The notes: a model not told the origin generated them from the sequence alone. A DNA stretch of 64,000 nucleotides from Streptomyces venezuelae (GCF_008642315.1 NZ_CP029192.1:5146001-5210000); one strand, 5' to 3'; positions 43,968-52,662 are shown, counted from the stretch's first letter. Numbers and translations: made by a program.

Positions 43968-45221
43968 TCAGAGCTCCGCTTGGGCCGCCGCCGCGTCAAG
44001 CCCCTCAAGGACCTCCTTGGGGCTGCCACCCTTCACCACCGCGTCGCCGACGCGCCCCCGCACCGCGCCGCGGACCTCGGGCCAGGACCCGAGGTTCGTG
44101 GGCTGGAACTGCGCCTCCGGCATCTGGTCGATGAAGTCCCACATCGGCCGCTGCTTCGGATCCTTGCGCAGAGCGTCCGACGCGGAGCTCGTCACGGGCA
44201 GCGCGGCCTGGCTCCCGCCGTACGCGAGGGCGGACTTGCGCCCGTACAGGTAGCTCAGGAACGTGCCGCACTGCTCGCGCCGCCCGTTCCGCTTGAACGC
44301 CATCAGCCAGTCGTTGAGCCCCACGGGCGGCGCGGCGCCGCCCAGCTTCCGCGGGAACGGGGCGTGCGCGTAGGGGAACTCGGCCTGGTCCGCGGCGCCC
44401 ATCAGGACCGGGTGTGCGATCAGCATGCCGATCTTGCCGCGCAGGAACTGGGCGTACGCGTCCGTCCTCGTCAGCGACTTGGGGTCGGCGCCCGCGAGCC
44501 CGCGCGTGACGAGGTTGTCGCGCAGCCAGGTGAGGGTGTCGATGTTGCTGGGATTGGCGAAGTCATAGCCGGTGAGGCCCGCGTAGCCGCCGCCGTCCGC
44601 GAGCAGCCAGGCCAGCACCTCGTCCTCGGCGGCCTCGGGGCCGAGCTGCAGGCCGTACGGGGTGGGCACGCCGATCCCCTTCAACGCCACGGCGGCGTCA
44701 CGCAGTTCGGCCCAGGAGCGGGGCGCCTTGACGCGGGCCTGCTTGAACAGCGCCTTGTTGTAGAAGAGCCGCGGCGTGCTGGCGAGGAACGGCAGACCGT
44801 ACTGGACGCGGTCGACCATGCCCGCCTCCGCGTAGGAGCGGATGAAGTCGCCCTCGGTCCGCACGTCGAACAGGTCGGACGCGCCGTACAGCTTGCCGTC
44901 CTCGGCGTAGGGCGCGAAGAGGTTGGACTGGGCGATGTCGGGGGCGTCGCCGTCCTTCACGCGCCGGGCCAGGGTCTGGTCGAGCTTGGCGAAGGGGACG
45001 CGTTCGAGGTCGACGTCGATGCCCGGGTGGGCCTTCTTGAAGGCGCCGATGAGGCTGCCCCACTGGTCGCCGATGGAGGAGCCCACGCTCTTGTCGTAGC
45101 TGGCCACGAGGAGCTTGAGCGGGGTGTCGGTCTCCGCGGAGCAGGCGCTGAGCCCGGCGGCGCCGAGCGCGGTGGCGCCGCTGAGACCGGCCGTGTGGAG
45201 GAGGAACTGCCGACGACGCAC
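43968..45221 (-). CDS. ABC-type sugar-binding lipoprotein, Tat-exported, orphan
   Basis: A 417-residue extracellular substrate-binding protein (family 1). The N-terminus VRRRQFLLHTAG is a twin-arginine signal and LSACS is the lipobox. The mature domain has the family pattern LIGAFKKAHPGIDVDLE, GDAPDIAQSNLF, GLPFLASTPRLFYNKALF and KGIGVPTPYGL, which points to carbohydrate rather than amino-acid ligands. GTG at 45221 has AAGGGTGG upstream. No permease or ATPase genes are adjacent; it is divergent from a TetR regulator. It may use a distant transporter with a shared MsiK-type ATPase, as Streptomyces sugar systems do. Confidence 0.85.
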   Translation of the reverse strand: MRRRQFLLHTAGLSGATALGAAGLSACSAETDTPLKLLVASYDKSVGSSIGDQWGSLIGAFKKAHPGIDVDLERVPFAKLDQTLARRVKDGDAPDIAQSNLFAPYAEDGKLYGASDLFDVRTEGDFIRSYAEAGMVDRVQYGLPFLASTPRLFYNKALFKQARVKAPRSWAELRDAAVALKGIGVPTPYGLQLGPEAAEDEVLAWLLADGGGYAGLTGYDFANPSNIDTLTWLRDNLVTRGLAGADPKSLTRTDAYAQFLRGKIGMLIAHPVLMGAADQAEFPYAHAPFPRKLGGAAPPVGLNDWLMAFKRNGRREQCGTFLSYLYGRKSALAYGGSQAALPVTSSASDALRKDPKQRPMWDFIDQMPEAQFQPTNLGSWPEVRGAVRGRVGDAVVKGGSPKEVLEGLDAAAAQAEL

Positions 45222-45354
45222 CGCTGCTTGCCACCCTTTGCTTGTCCCCGCGCATCCGACGACGACGGATGCGGTTCTGGCGGTGGCAGATTCTGCCATA
45301 CAGGCAGTACGTGCCGATGAGGCCGTTCCGCGGGGCTCGCATAACCTGCCTGGC

Positions 45355-46029
45355 ATGCCTGACATGCCTCCCGTTTCGCTCACGGAGCGACGCAAGAACG
45401 AGACCCGCCTGGACATCGCCCGTACCGCGGCGGCGCTCTTCGTGGCGGACGGGCTGCGGGCCACCCGCGCCGAGGACATCGCGCGGGCGGCGGGCGTCGC
45501 GCCGCGCACGTTCTACCGCTACTTCCCGACCAAGGAGGAGTCCGTCGCGCCGCTCTTCGCGGCCGGCGCCCAGCAGTGGGCGGAGGCGGTGCGCAGGGCG
45601 CCGGCGGAGCTGTCGGTTCCGGACGCGCTGCGGCACGCGGTCAGGGACGCGCTCGGGGCGGAGACCGCGGGGGCGGTCGAGTCCCTGGACTGGGTGCGGT
45701 CGTTGCTGCGCATGTCGGTGGAGAGCGCGGCACTGCGGGCGGTGTGGGCGGACGCGTGCCATGCGTCGGAACAGACGTTGCTGACGGTCCTGGGGGAGCG
45801 GGCGGGCGCCGTGCCCTCCCTCGACCTGCGGCTCGCGGCGGCGGTGGCGAGTGCGGCGGTGCGGGTGGGGGTCGAGAGCTGGGCGGTGGAGGACGCGCCG
45901 CCGAGTGGTGGGGAGGACGCGCGGCCGAGTGGCGGGGAGGGTGCGCCGCCGAGTGGCCGGGGGGACGCGGGTCCGGCAGCGCTCGCGGAGCGCTGTCTGG
46001 CGGCGCTGGACGCGTTCCCCTGGCCGTAG
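45355..46029 (+). CDS. TetR-family regulator with short C-terminal repeat
   Basis: A 224-residue regulator. HTH at about residues 15-60 (RTAAALFVADGLRATRAEDIARAAG, TFYRYFPTKEE). The C-terminal ligand domain resembles the MftR/TetR_C17-like group. Near the C-terminus, three exact-phase 24-nt units encode APPSGGED / ARPSGGEG / APPSGRGD, a probable length-variable linker before the last helix. It is divergent from the orphan sugar-binding protein (134 bp apart). ATG at 45355 is used; 45364 is an alternative. A hairpin terminator lies after the stop. Confidence 0.85.
   Translation: MPDMPPVSLTERRKNETRLDIARTAAALFVADGLRATRAEDIARAAGVAPRTFYRYFPTKEESVAPLFAAGAQQWAEAVRRAPAELSVPDALRHAVRDALGAETAGAVESLDWVRSLLRMSVESAALRAVWADACHASEQTLLTVLGERAGAVPSLDLRLAAAVASAAVRVGVESWAVEDAPPSGGEDARPSGGEGAPPSGRGDAGPAALAERCLAALDAFPWP
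45895..45966 (+). repeat. Three 24-bp tandem repeats inside the TetR gene
   Basis: Units 45895-45918, 45919-45942 and 45943-45966 share GCGCNGCCGAGTGG and keep the frame. Copy-number change would lengthen or shorten the protein by 8 residues per unit. Confidence 0.8.
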
Positions 46030-46042
46030 TCCCGAGGCGGCA

Positions 46043-46066
46043 CGGGCCCAAAGCAACGTGGGCCCG
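46043..46066 (+). terminator. Hairpin after the TetR gene
   Basis: CGGGCCC (46043-46049) pairs with GGGCCCG (46060-46066) around a 10-nt loop, 14 bp after the TetR stop. It touches the DosR-like palindrome upstream of fruR. Confidence 0.45.
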
Positions 46067-46082
46067 GGACTGAAGTCCGTTT
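46063..46082. promoter_or_regulatory. DosR-like palindrome upstream of fruR
   Basis: CCCGGGACTGAAGTCCGTTT contains GGGACT-GA-AGTCC, which keeps the inner GGGACTNNAGTCC of the DosR/DevR box but loses the outer bases on one side. It lies about 100 bp before fruR. On its own it is a weak match; it gains weight from three similar sites downstream in the window. Confidence 0.4.
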
Positions 46083-46180
46083 GTGTCCGAGTCGAGCCCG
46101 AATCTGTTTACTTCCCGGAAATCGGACCGTACTCTGCAAGTGAAACCACAGGCTCGGGCACACGGCGGAGGCAAACGGAC

Positions 46181-46942
46181 ATGTACGCACCGGAGCGGCA
46201 GCAGGAGATCCTGCGGCTCGCACGCGACGGCGGCCGCGTCGACGTGCTGTCGCTGGCCGAGGTGTTCCAGGTCACCGCGGAGACCATCCGGCGCGACCTG
46301 AAGGCGCTCGACCGGGCCGGACTCGTTCGCCGCGTGCACGGCGGTGCCATACCGGCGGGACGCCTCGACTTCGAGCCCGACCTCGCCGAGCGCGAGGGCA
46401 CCGCCGCCGACGAGAAGGACCGCATCGCCCACGCCGCGCTCGCCGAACTCCCCGCCGAGGGCAGCGTCGTCCTCGACGCCGGGTCGACCGTCGCGCGGCT
46501 CGCGGCGGCGCTCCCGCTGGAGTCGACACTCACCGTCGTCACGCACGGCCTGCCCACGGCCGCCCGCCTCGCCGACCACCCCGGCATCCAGCTCCACCTC
46601 ATTGGCGGCAGGGTCAGGCAGCGTACGCGCGCGGCGGTCGACGCGTGGGCCCTGCGGGCGTACGGCGAGATCCGTGCCGACGTCCTCTTCCTCGCCGCCA
46701 ACGGCTTCTCCGCCGAGGCCGGGCTCACCACCCCCGACCTCGCCGAGGCGGCCGTGAAGCGGGCGGCCGTCGCGGCGGCCCGCCGGGTCGTGCTGCTCGC
46801 GGACTCCGCCAAGCACGGCCAGGAGCACTTCGCGCGCTTCGGGGACCTCTCCGACGTGGACCTGCTGATCACCGACACCGGCCTGACCGACGACGACGCC
46901 GCAGCGATCGAGCGCGGCGGCACGGAAGTAGTACGCGCATGA
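46181..46942 (+). CDS. fruR: DeoR-family repressor of the fructose operon
   Basis: A 253-residue regulator. N-terminal DeoR HTH (about residues 6-55: RQQEILRLARDGGRVDVLSLAEVFQVTAETIRRDLKAL split as two helices) and then a sugar-phosphate sensing domain (VVLDAGSTVARLA, LHLIGGRVRQRT, FLAANGFSAEAGLTTPDLAEA). Such regulators respond to fructose 1-phosphate. It is the first gene of fruR-fruK-fruA, with ATG 46181 after GGAGG. Its stop overlaps the fruK ATG (ATGA, 46939-46942). Confidence 0.9.
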   Translation: MYAPERQQEILRLARDGGRVDVLSLAEVFQVTAETIRRDLKALDRAGLVRRVHGGAIPAGRLDFEPDLAEREGTAADEKDRIAHAALAELPAEGSVVLDAGSTVARLAAALPLESTLTVVTHGLPTAARLADHPGIQLHLIGGRVRQRTRAAVDAWALRAYGEIRADVLFLAANGFSAEAGLTTPDLAEAAVKRAAVAAARRVVLLADSAKHGQEHFARFGDLSDVDLLITDTGLTDDDAAAIERGGTEVVRA

Positions 46943-47886
46943 TTCTCACCGTCACCCCCAACCCCTCCCTCGACCGCACCTACGAGGTGCCCGCGCTCGA
47001 CCGCGGCGAGGTCGTCCGCGCCACCGGCGAGCGCGTGGACCCGGGCGGCAAGGGCGTCAACGTCTCGCGGGCCGTCGCGGCGGCGGGCGTGCGGACCGTC
47101 GCCGTACTGCCCCTCGGCGGAGCGCCCGGCGCCCTCGTCGCCCAACTCCTCGACGAGCAGGGCATCGAAGCCGCCCCGGTGCCGGTGGCCGGGCAGACGC
47201 GGTCCAACATCGCGGTCGCGGAGCCCGACGGCACACTCACGAAGATCAACGCGCCCGGCCCCGAACTCTCCGACGCGGAGCGGGAACTGCTGCTCGCCAC
47301 CGTCGGCGAACGGTCGCGCGGCGCCGACTGGATCGCCTGCTGCGGAAGCCTGCCGCGCGGCCTGAAGCCCTCCTGGTACGCGGAGCTCGTGGCCCGCGCG
47401 CACGCGGCCGGCGCGCGGATCGCCCTGGACACGTCGGGGCCCGCACTGCTCGCCGCGCTCGCCGAACGCCCCGACGTCGTCAAGCCCAACGTCGAAGAGC
47501 TCGCCGAAGCGGTGGGGCGCCCCCTCGCCATGGTCGGCGACGCGGTCGAGGCCGCCGAGGAACTGCGGAAGGCGGGCGCCCACGCGGTCCTCGCCAGCCT
47601 CGGCGCCGACGGCCAGCTCCTGGTCGACGTGTCGGGCGCGTACTTCGCGAGCGCCCCCGTCGCCGCCGTACGCAGCAACGTCGGGGCCGGCGACTCCTCC
47701 CTCGCCGGTTTCCTGATCGCGGGCGGCTCGGGACCCCGCGCCCTCGCGTCCGCCGTGGCCCACGGCGCGGCGGCGGTCCAGCTCCCCGGCAGCGCGATGC
47801 CGACCCCGGCGGATCTGGCGCCGGACGCGGTCACGGTGACGGCGGAGGTCCCGCTGACCCGCGCACTGACGGAGCCCGCCGCATGA
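46939..47886 (+). CDS. fruK: 1-phosphofructokinase
   Basis: A 315-residue PfkB-family sugar kinase that phosphorylates fructose 1-phosphate to fructose 1,6-bisphosphate. Seen motifs are TPNPSLDRTYEV, GGKGVNVSRA (substrate), IACCGSLPRG, KPNVEELAEA and the ATP/anion-hole motif VGAGDSSLAGFL with catalytic Asp. The start overlaps fruR and the PTS permease follows after 67 bp. Together they take up and commit fructose to glycolysis. Confidence 0.92.
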   Translation: MILTVTPNPSLDRTYEVPALDRGEVVRATGERVDPGGKGVNVSRAVAAAGVRTVAVLPLGGAPGALVAQLLDEQGIEAAPVPVAGQTRSNIAVAEPDGTLTKINAPGPELSDAERELLLATVGERSRGADWIACCGSLPRGLKPSWYAELVARAHAAGARIALDTSGPALLAALAERPDVVKPNVEELAEAVGRPLAMVGDAVEAAEELRKAGAHAVLASLGADGQLLVDVSGAYFASAPVAAVRSNVGAGDSSLAGFLIAGGSGPRALASAVAHGAAAVQLPGSAMPTPADLAPDAVTVTAEVPLTRALTEPAA

Positions 47887-47953
47887 ACCCGCCTGCCGCC
47901 ATCCCCTCAACAGCCCCCGCCCACCGGGCGATACGCGTGCAAAGGAGCCCGCG

Positions 47954-50047
47954 ATGAGCGAGATGATCACCGCGGATCTGGTCGACCTCGAACTCGACCT
48001 GTCCGCCGAAACCAAGGAAGCCGCGGCCCGCTCCCTCGCCGCACGCATGGTGGCCCTCGGCCGGGTGACCGACCTCGAAGGGTTCCTGGCCGACGTGGCG
48101 GCCCGCGAGGCACAGATGCCGACCGGACTGGACGGCGGCATTGGCATCCCGCACTGCCGCAGCGCCCACGTCACCGAGCCGACCCTCGCCTTCGGCCGCT
48201 CGGCGCGCGGCATCGACTTCGGTGCGCCGGACGGCCCCGCCGACCTGATCTTCCTGATCGCGGCCCCGGCGGGCGCGGACGACGCCCACCTGACGATCCT
48301 GTCGTCGCTGGCCCGGCACTTGATGGACGCGGAGTTCACGGGGGCGCTGCGATCGGCGGAGGACGCGGACGCGGCGGCGGCGCTGATCAGCGGGGAGGAC
48401 CGGGCAGCGTCGGCGCGCGAGGCATCCGGGGCACGTGAGGCACGTGAGGCGCCCGGCACCTCCGCCGACTCGGAAGCCCCTGCGACTCCCTCCGCCACCC
48501 CCGACACCGGCGCCCCCGCCACCCCCGAGACCGCCACCTCCGACGCTCCCGCCACCCCCGCCACCGCGGCCGAGCCCTTCCGCGTCGTGGCCGTCACCTC
48601 CTGCCCCACCGGCATCGCCCACACCTACATGGCCGCCGAGTCGCTGGAGAACGCCGCGCGCGAGGCGGGCGTGGAGATCACCGTCGAGACGCAGGGCTCG
48701 GCGGGCTTCACCCGGCTCGACCCCGCGGTGATCGCCGCCGCGGACGGCGTCGTGTTCGCCCACGACGTCCCCGTACGCGACAAGGAACGTTTCGCCGGGA
48801 AGCCCACCGTCGACGTGGGCGTGAAGGCGGGCATCAACCGCCCCGCGGAACTCCTCACCGAGGTACGGGACAAGGCCGCACGCGGCGAGACCACCGCCCC
48901 CACGGGCCCCACCCCCGTCGACAACGCCGGTGACAGCGGCGACGGCTACGGCACCAAGCTCCGCAAATGGCTCATGTCCGGCGTCAGTTACATGGTGCCC
49001 TTCGTCGCCGCGGGCGGCCTGCTCATCGCGCTCGGCTTCGCCATCGGCGGCTGGAAGATCGACAAGGCGCCGTCGGTCGCCGAGCACTTCATCTGGACGG
49101 ACCACACCAGCTGGGCCGCGCTGCTCTTCCAGATCGGCGGGCTCGCCTTCGCCTTCCTCGTACCGGTCCTCGCGGGCTACATCGCGTACGGCATGGCCGA
49201 CCGCCCCGGCCTGGTCCCCGGCTTCGTCGGCGGTTCGGTGGCCGTCACCATCAACGCCGGCTTCCTCGGCGGTCTCGCCGCGGGCCTGCTCGCTGGAGCC
49301 GTCGTCATGGGCATCCAACGGGTCCGCATCCCCGCCGTGCTGCGCGCCATCATGCCGGTCGTGGTGATCCCGCTGATCTCGTCGGCGGTGGTCGGCTTCC
49401 TGATGTTCCTCGTCGTCGGCAAGCCCATCGCCTCGCTGCAGAGCGCGCTGACCGACTGGCTGGAGGGGCTCTCCGGGGCCAACGCGGTCATCCTGGGCAT
49501 CATCCTCGGCCTGATGATGTGCTTCGACCTCGGCGGCCCGCTGAACAAGGTGGCCTACGCCTTCGCGATCGGCGGGCTCACGCACCCGACCGACGGCAGC
49601 CTGAAGGTCATGGCCGCGGCGATGGCGGCCGGCATGGTCCCGCCGCTCGCCATGGCGCTCGCCACGACGGTCCGCGGCCGCCTCTTCACCAAGACCGAGC
49701 GCGAGAACGGCAAGGCGGCCTGGTTCCTCGGCGCCTCCTTCATCACGGAGGGCGCGATCCCGTTCGCCGCGGCCGATCCGCTGCGCGTCATCCCCGCGTC
49801 GATGGCGGGCGGCGCGGTCACCGGCGCCCTGTCGATGGCCTTCGGCTGCACGCTGCGCGCTCCGCACGGCGGTGTCTTCGTGGTCCCGCTGATCGGCCAG
49901 CCCCTGCTCTACCTGGTCGCGATCGCCGCCGGCGTCTGTGTCTCGACGGCCGTGGTGGTCCTGCTCAAGGGCGCCAGGAAGACGACGCCTTCGGGCCCGG
50001 CCGACGAGGCGGCACCCGCGGAGGAGCGGGTGGCGGCGACGGTCTGA
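47954..50047 (+). CDS. fruA: PTS fructose permease EIIABC
   Basis: A 697-residue phosphotransferase permease that imports fructose as fructose 1-phosphate. EIIA has phospho-His H67 (GIGIPHCRS). A Pro/Ala/Thr-rich linker covers about residues 150-207. EIIB carries phospho-Cys C217 (AVTSCPTGIAHTYMAAESLE). EIIC begins about residue 335 (LMSGVSYMVPFVAAGGLLIAL) with eight to ten helices. ATG at 47954 follows AAAGGAG. EI and HPr are not in the window. A run of 10-bp repeats follows the stop. Confidence 0.95.
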   Translation: MSEMITADLVDLELDLSAETKEAAARSLAARMVALGRVTDLEGFLADVAAREAQMPTGLDGGIGIPHCRSAHVTEPTLAFGRSARGIDFGAPDGPADLIFLIAAPAGADDAHLTILSSLARHLMDAEFTGALRSAEDADAAAALISGEDRAASAREASGAREAREAPGTSADSEAPATPSATPDTGAPATPETATSDAPATPATAAEPFRVVAVTSCPTGIAHTYMAAESLENAAREAGVEITVETQGSAGFTRLDPAVIAAADGVVFAHDVPVRDKERFAGKPTVDVGVKAGINRPAELLTEVRDKAARGETTAPTGPTPVDNAGDSGDGYGTKLRKWLMSGVSYMVPFVAAGGLLIALGFAIGGWKIDKAPSVAEHFIWTDHTSWAALLFQIGGLAFAFLVPVLAGYIAYGMADRPGLVPGFVGGSVAVTINAGFLGGLAAGLLAGAVVMGIQRVRIPAVLRAIMPVVVIPLISSAVVGFLMFLVVGKPIASLQSALTDWLEGLSGANAVILGIILGLMMCFDLGGPLNKVAYAFAIGGLTHPTDGSLKVMAAAMAAGMVPPLAMALATTVRGRLFTKTERENGKAAWFLGASFITEGAIPFAAADPLRVIPASMAGGAVTGALSMAFGCTLRAPHGGVFVVPLIGQPLLYLVAIAAGVCVSTAVVVLLKGARKTTPSGPADEAAPAEERVAATV

Positions 50048-50070
50048 AAGGATCTGAAAGGACCTGACTG
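50041..50070 (+). repeat. Three 10-bp tandem repeats over the fruA stop
   Basis: GGTCTGAAAG / GATCTGAAAG / GACCTGACTG, in exact 10-bp register; the first unit includes the fruA stop codon. Short, but phased at one helical turn, and followed by the DosR-like site at 50105. Confidence 0.5.
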
Positions 50071-50104
50071 GGCAACGGGTCCCGGAGTGTGCGACTTGCG
50101 TCAC

Positions 50105-50124
50105 TTCGGGACCTAAGTCCCATT
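50105..50124. promoter_or_regulatory. DosR/DevR box before the small membrane protein
   Basis: TTCGGGACCTAAGTCCCATT compared with the M. tuberculosis Dos box TTSGGGACTWWAGTCCCSAA agrees at 16 of 20 positions, all 14 core positions but one. It is the best such site in the window. It is centred about 53 bp before the ATG at 50168, a usual activator position. A partial second site, GGGTCCCG, lies at 50077-50084. Confidence 0.7.
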
Positions 50125-50167
50125 GCCCCCTGTCGAAAGACCCCGCCCCTGTTGTCTACTGGGCCGC

Positions 50168-50434
50168 ATGCTCCAGGATGTCTCGATCGTTCAGCAGATA
50201 GGCGTGGCCGTGCTCGCCGTGGCGACCGTCGTCTGGGCCGTCGGCCTGGTGCGGATGATGCGCAGGGACCGATACGAGGGCCCCTTCGACGCCGAGGCGT
50301 GGGGGCAGGCGCCGTCACTCCGCGCGCTGCCCGCCCAGCAGGGGCCGCCGCGCAACGAGACCGTCGAGCTCACGGCGGACGAGCGCGCCGCGTTCGCCGG
50401 TCTCGTACGACAGTTCGGCGAAGGCCGGAACTAG
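50168..50434 (+). CDS. Small single-helix membrane protein, probable hypoxia-regulated
   Basis: An 88-residue protein with one N-terminal helix (about residues 8-30, VQQIGVAVLAVATVVWAVGL) followed by a basic RMMRRDR, so the C-terminal 55 residues are cytoplasmic. That tail ends in a short helix (VELTADERAAFAGLVRQF). I do not recognise the family. Its value is the context: it stands alone behind a near-consensus DosR-type box, so it may be induced at low oxygen or by nitric oxide. The ATG at 50168 is the first that gives a clean membrane start. Confidence 0.7.
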   Translation: MLQDVSIVQQIGVAVLAVATVVWAVGLVRMMRRDRYEGPFDAEAWGQAPSLRALPAQQGPPRNETVELTADERAAFAGLVRQFGEGRN

Positions 50435-50469
50435 CCCGCGGAGCCGGCTCCGCGCGCCGGGGTCGCCTG

Positions 50470-51246
50470 CTAGTTCCGCGCCCGGCGTTCCCGGGTCCAC
50501 GCGAGGGCCCTGCGCTCCATCGCGGCGCGGGCCGCCTCCTCGGTGTCGTACACCTCGCACATGTGCCGCCCGTCGGGCGTGAGCGTGTGCTCGACCTCCC
50601 AGAGGCTGGTCTCGCCGCCGTCGAAGAGCAGGAACGCGTGCTCGTAGAGCGAGAAGCACATCCGCACTTCGCCGGCGAGCTGCGGACGGCCGAAGGCCTG
50701 GGTGATCTGGTGCGCGAACGCGGCACGGAGCAGCCGCGCGACGCTCTTGCCGGGCCGGTCGCCGTCCGGGTTCTCCGCGCGGCGCAGGAGCCTGCGCGCG
50801 TGGTCCGCGGAGTCGTCCGGAACGTACACATGGCGGGGCTCGGAGTCGGGCGGGAGCTCGAGCAGCACGGGCTTGCCGCACGCGGGCGGGTCGGGCGGCA
50901 GCGGCAGCCGCGACGTGGCGACGCCCGCCTCCTCCTCGTCGGCATAGAGCTCGTGCGTCGGGGCGCGGCCCGGCGCGGTGTTGTGGACGAGCTCCCAGAG
51001 CGTGAGCACGGACGCGTCGGCGAGCAGCCAGGTGTGTCTGAACGTCTCGCGGTGCAGGCCCGAGCTGTGGTGCGCGGAGTGCAGCGCGCTGCTGTGGGCG
51101 AGCGCGGTGCCGAGCCGGACCAGCACCTCGTCCGGCAGGTCGAAGGAGTTCATTGCGCGGCCGAGGAGTCGCTCGAGATGCTCCTCCGGAGAGTGTGGCT
51201 CGGGCGACTCGGGTGGCTCGTACGCAGTGTCGTACGGAACGCTCAA
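50470..51246 (-). CDS. DUF6227 family protein
   Basis: A 258-residue soluble protein matching the Streptomyces-restricted DUF6227 family as I recall it: SVPYDTAYEPPE, LERLLGRAMNSFDLPDEVL, SAHHSSGLHRETFRHTWLL and LWELVHNTAPG are typical. Two related halves each contain an LWE motif (TLWELVHNT and SLWEVEHTL). The family is conserved and abundant but has no known function. It converges on the small membrane protein, and a strong terminator stands between it and the next minus-strand gene. Confidence 0.8.
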   Translation of the reverse strand: MSVPYDTAYEPPESPEPHSPEEHLERLLGRAMNSFDLPDEVLVRLGTALAHSSALHSAHHSSGLHRETFRHTWLLADASVLTLWELVHNTAPGRAPTHELYADEEEAGVATSRLPLPPDPPACGKPVLLELPPDSEPRHVYVPDDSADHARRLLRRAENPDGDRPGKSVARLLRAAFAHQITQAFGRPQLAGEVRMCFSLYEHAFLLFDGGETSLWEVEHTLTPDGRHMCEVYDTEEAARAAMERRALAWTRERRARN

Positions 51247-51314
51247 GGCTTCTCCCGGCGTTGCTACATGTCACCTGGTGAGTGCATACCGTAGCCCCTG
51301 GGTCGGACATCATG

Positions 51315-51370
51315 CCCGGGAACCGGAAAACGCGCGAGCGCAAGGCCCGGGAATCGGAAAACGCGCGAGC
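51315..51370. repeat. Direct repeat of 25 bp
   Basis: CCCGGGAACCGGAAAACGCG (51315 onward) and CCCGGGAATCGGAAAACGCG (51346 onward) each continue CGAGC, differ at one base and are spaced 31 bp. They lie upstream of the DUF6227 start and just before a terminator hairpin. Confidence 0.6.
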
Positions 51371-51396
51371 CACGCGGGAAGTTCCCGCGTGGCTCG
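51366..51396. terminator. Strong hairpin downstream of the L,D-transpeptidase
   Basis: Perfect 15-bp stem CGAGCCACGCGGGAA (51366-51380) with its complement at 51382-51396 and a one-base centre. It follows the minus-strand gene whose stop is at 51442 and precedes DUF6227, so it likely ends the former. Confidence 0.7.
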
Positions 51397-51441
51397 CTCA
51401 GTTGGTGTGCGGCGCGCAGGCGGCCGCAGGGGGCGCGTGCG

Positions 51442-52662
51442 TCAGCTCGCGCTACCCGCCGTCCACTCGCTCCAGGACATGTTCCAGCCGTTGAGGCCGT
51501 TGTCCGGGGCGATGGTCTTGTCGGGGGAGCCCTTGACCGTCACGATGTCGCCGATCATGGAGTTGTTGAAGAACCAGGCGCCCTGCGTGTTGGGGTCGCC
51601 CGCGCCGCGCGCGTCCTGGAGGCCGACGCAGCCGTGGCTGGTGTTGGCGCTGCCGAAGATCGAGGGCGAGCCCCAGTAGTTGCCGTGGATGAAGGTGCCC
51701 GACGTGGACAGCCGCATGGCGTGCGGCACGTCCTTGATGTCGTACTCACCGCCGAAGCCCACCGTGTCACCGTTCATCCGGGTCTGGGTGAACTTCTCCG
51801 AGATGACCATCTTGCCGTTGTACGTCGGGTTCGACGGGCTGCCCGCGGAGATCGGCACGGACTTGATGACCTTGCCGTCCCGTTCGACCGTCATCTTCTT
51901 GGCCTGCACGTCGACCGTGGAGACCTGCGCGCGGCCGACGGTGAAGGTGACCGTCTTGTTCTGCACGCCGGTGACGCCGTCCGCGCCCTTCACGCCGTCC
52001 AGGTTGATCTTCATGGTGACCTTGGAGCCGGCCTTCCAGTAGTCCTCGGGACGGAAGTCCAGGCGCTGGTTGCCGAACCAGTGGCCGACGACCTTCTGGC
52101 CGCTGTCGGACGTCACCGTGATGTGCGACTGGACGTCCTTCTTCTCCGTGATCGCCTTGTCGAAGTTGAAGGAGACCGGCATGCCGACACCGACCTTGGC
52201 GCCGCCGTCGGGCGCGTAGGTGCCGATGAAGCTGTTGGCGGAGGAGACCGTGGTGAACGTGGCGTTCTCGGTCGCCGCGTTGCCCTTCGCGTCCTTGGCG
52301 TTCGCCGTCACCTTGTACTTCGTGCCGCGCTCCAGCTGTGCCTTCGGCTTCCAGGAGGAGCCGTCGCCGGAGATGGCGCCCTCGACCGCCGCGCCGGACG
52401 TCACCGACGTCATCTTCACGTCGGTCAGCTTGCCGCCCTTGACCTTGACGCCGGTGGCGTTGATCGAGGCGTCGGTGGCGCCGTCCTTGGACGAGATGGT
52501 GATGTCGGCGCCCTTGGCGGCCGCCGAGTTTCCGCCCTTCTTGTCGTCCTTGGCATCGGCGTCGCCACCGCAGGCCGTGAGGGTCAGCGCGCCCACGGCG
52601 GCGAGCGCGGTGGCGGCCATCAGGGCACGGCGCCGGGGGTTGACTATGACCGACCTTGTCAC
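51442..52662 (-). CDS. L,D-transpeptidase lipoprotein with Ig-like domains
   Basis: A 406-residue exported enzyme that makes 3-3 peptidoglycan cross-links. A signal peptide with lipobox LTAC is followed by a Lys/Asp/Gly linker and two Ig-like modules (about residues 50-250). The YkuD catalytic domain has FIHGNYWGSPSIFG and SANTSHGCVGLQDARG, with the active Cys in SHGC. This layout matches mycobacterial LdtMt2-type enzymes. GTG at 52662 has GGAG 6 nt upstream, preferred over a TTG at 52674. It stands apart from other wall genes. Confidence 0.93.
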   Translation of the reverse strand: MTRSVIVNPRRRALMAATALAAVGALTLTACGGDADAKDDKKGGNSAAAKGADITISSKDGATDASINATGVKVKGGKLTDVKMTSVTSGAAVEGAISGDGSSWKPKAQLERGTKYKVTANAKDAKGNAATENATFTTVSSANSFIGTYAPDGGAKVGVGMPVSFNFDKAITEKKDVQSHITVTSDSGQKVVGHWFGNQRLDFRPEDYWKAGSKVTMKINLDGVKGADGVTGVQNKTVTFTVGRAQVSTVDVQAKKMTVERDGKVIKSVPISAGSPSNPTYNGKMVISEKFTQTRMNGDTVGFGGEYDIKDVPHAMRLSTSGTFIHGNYWGSPSIFGSANTSHGCVGLQDARGAGDPNTQGAWFFNNSMIGDIVTVKGSPDKTIAPDNGLNGWNMSWSEWTAGSAS

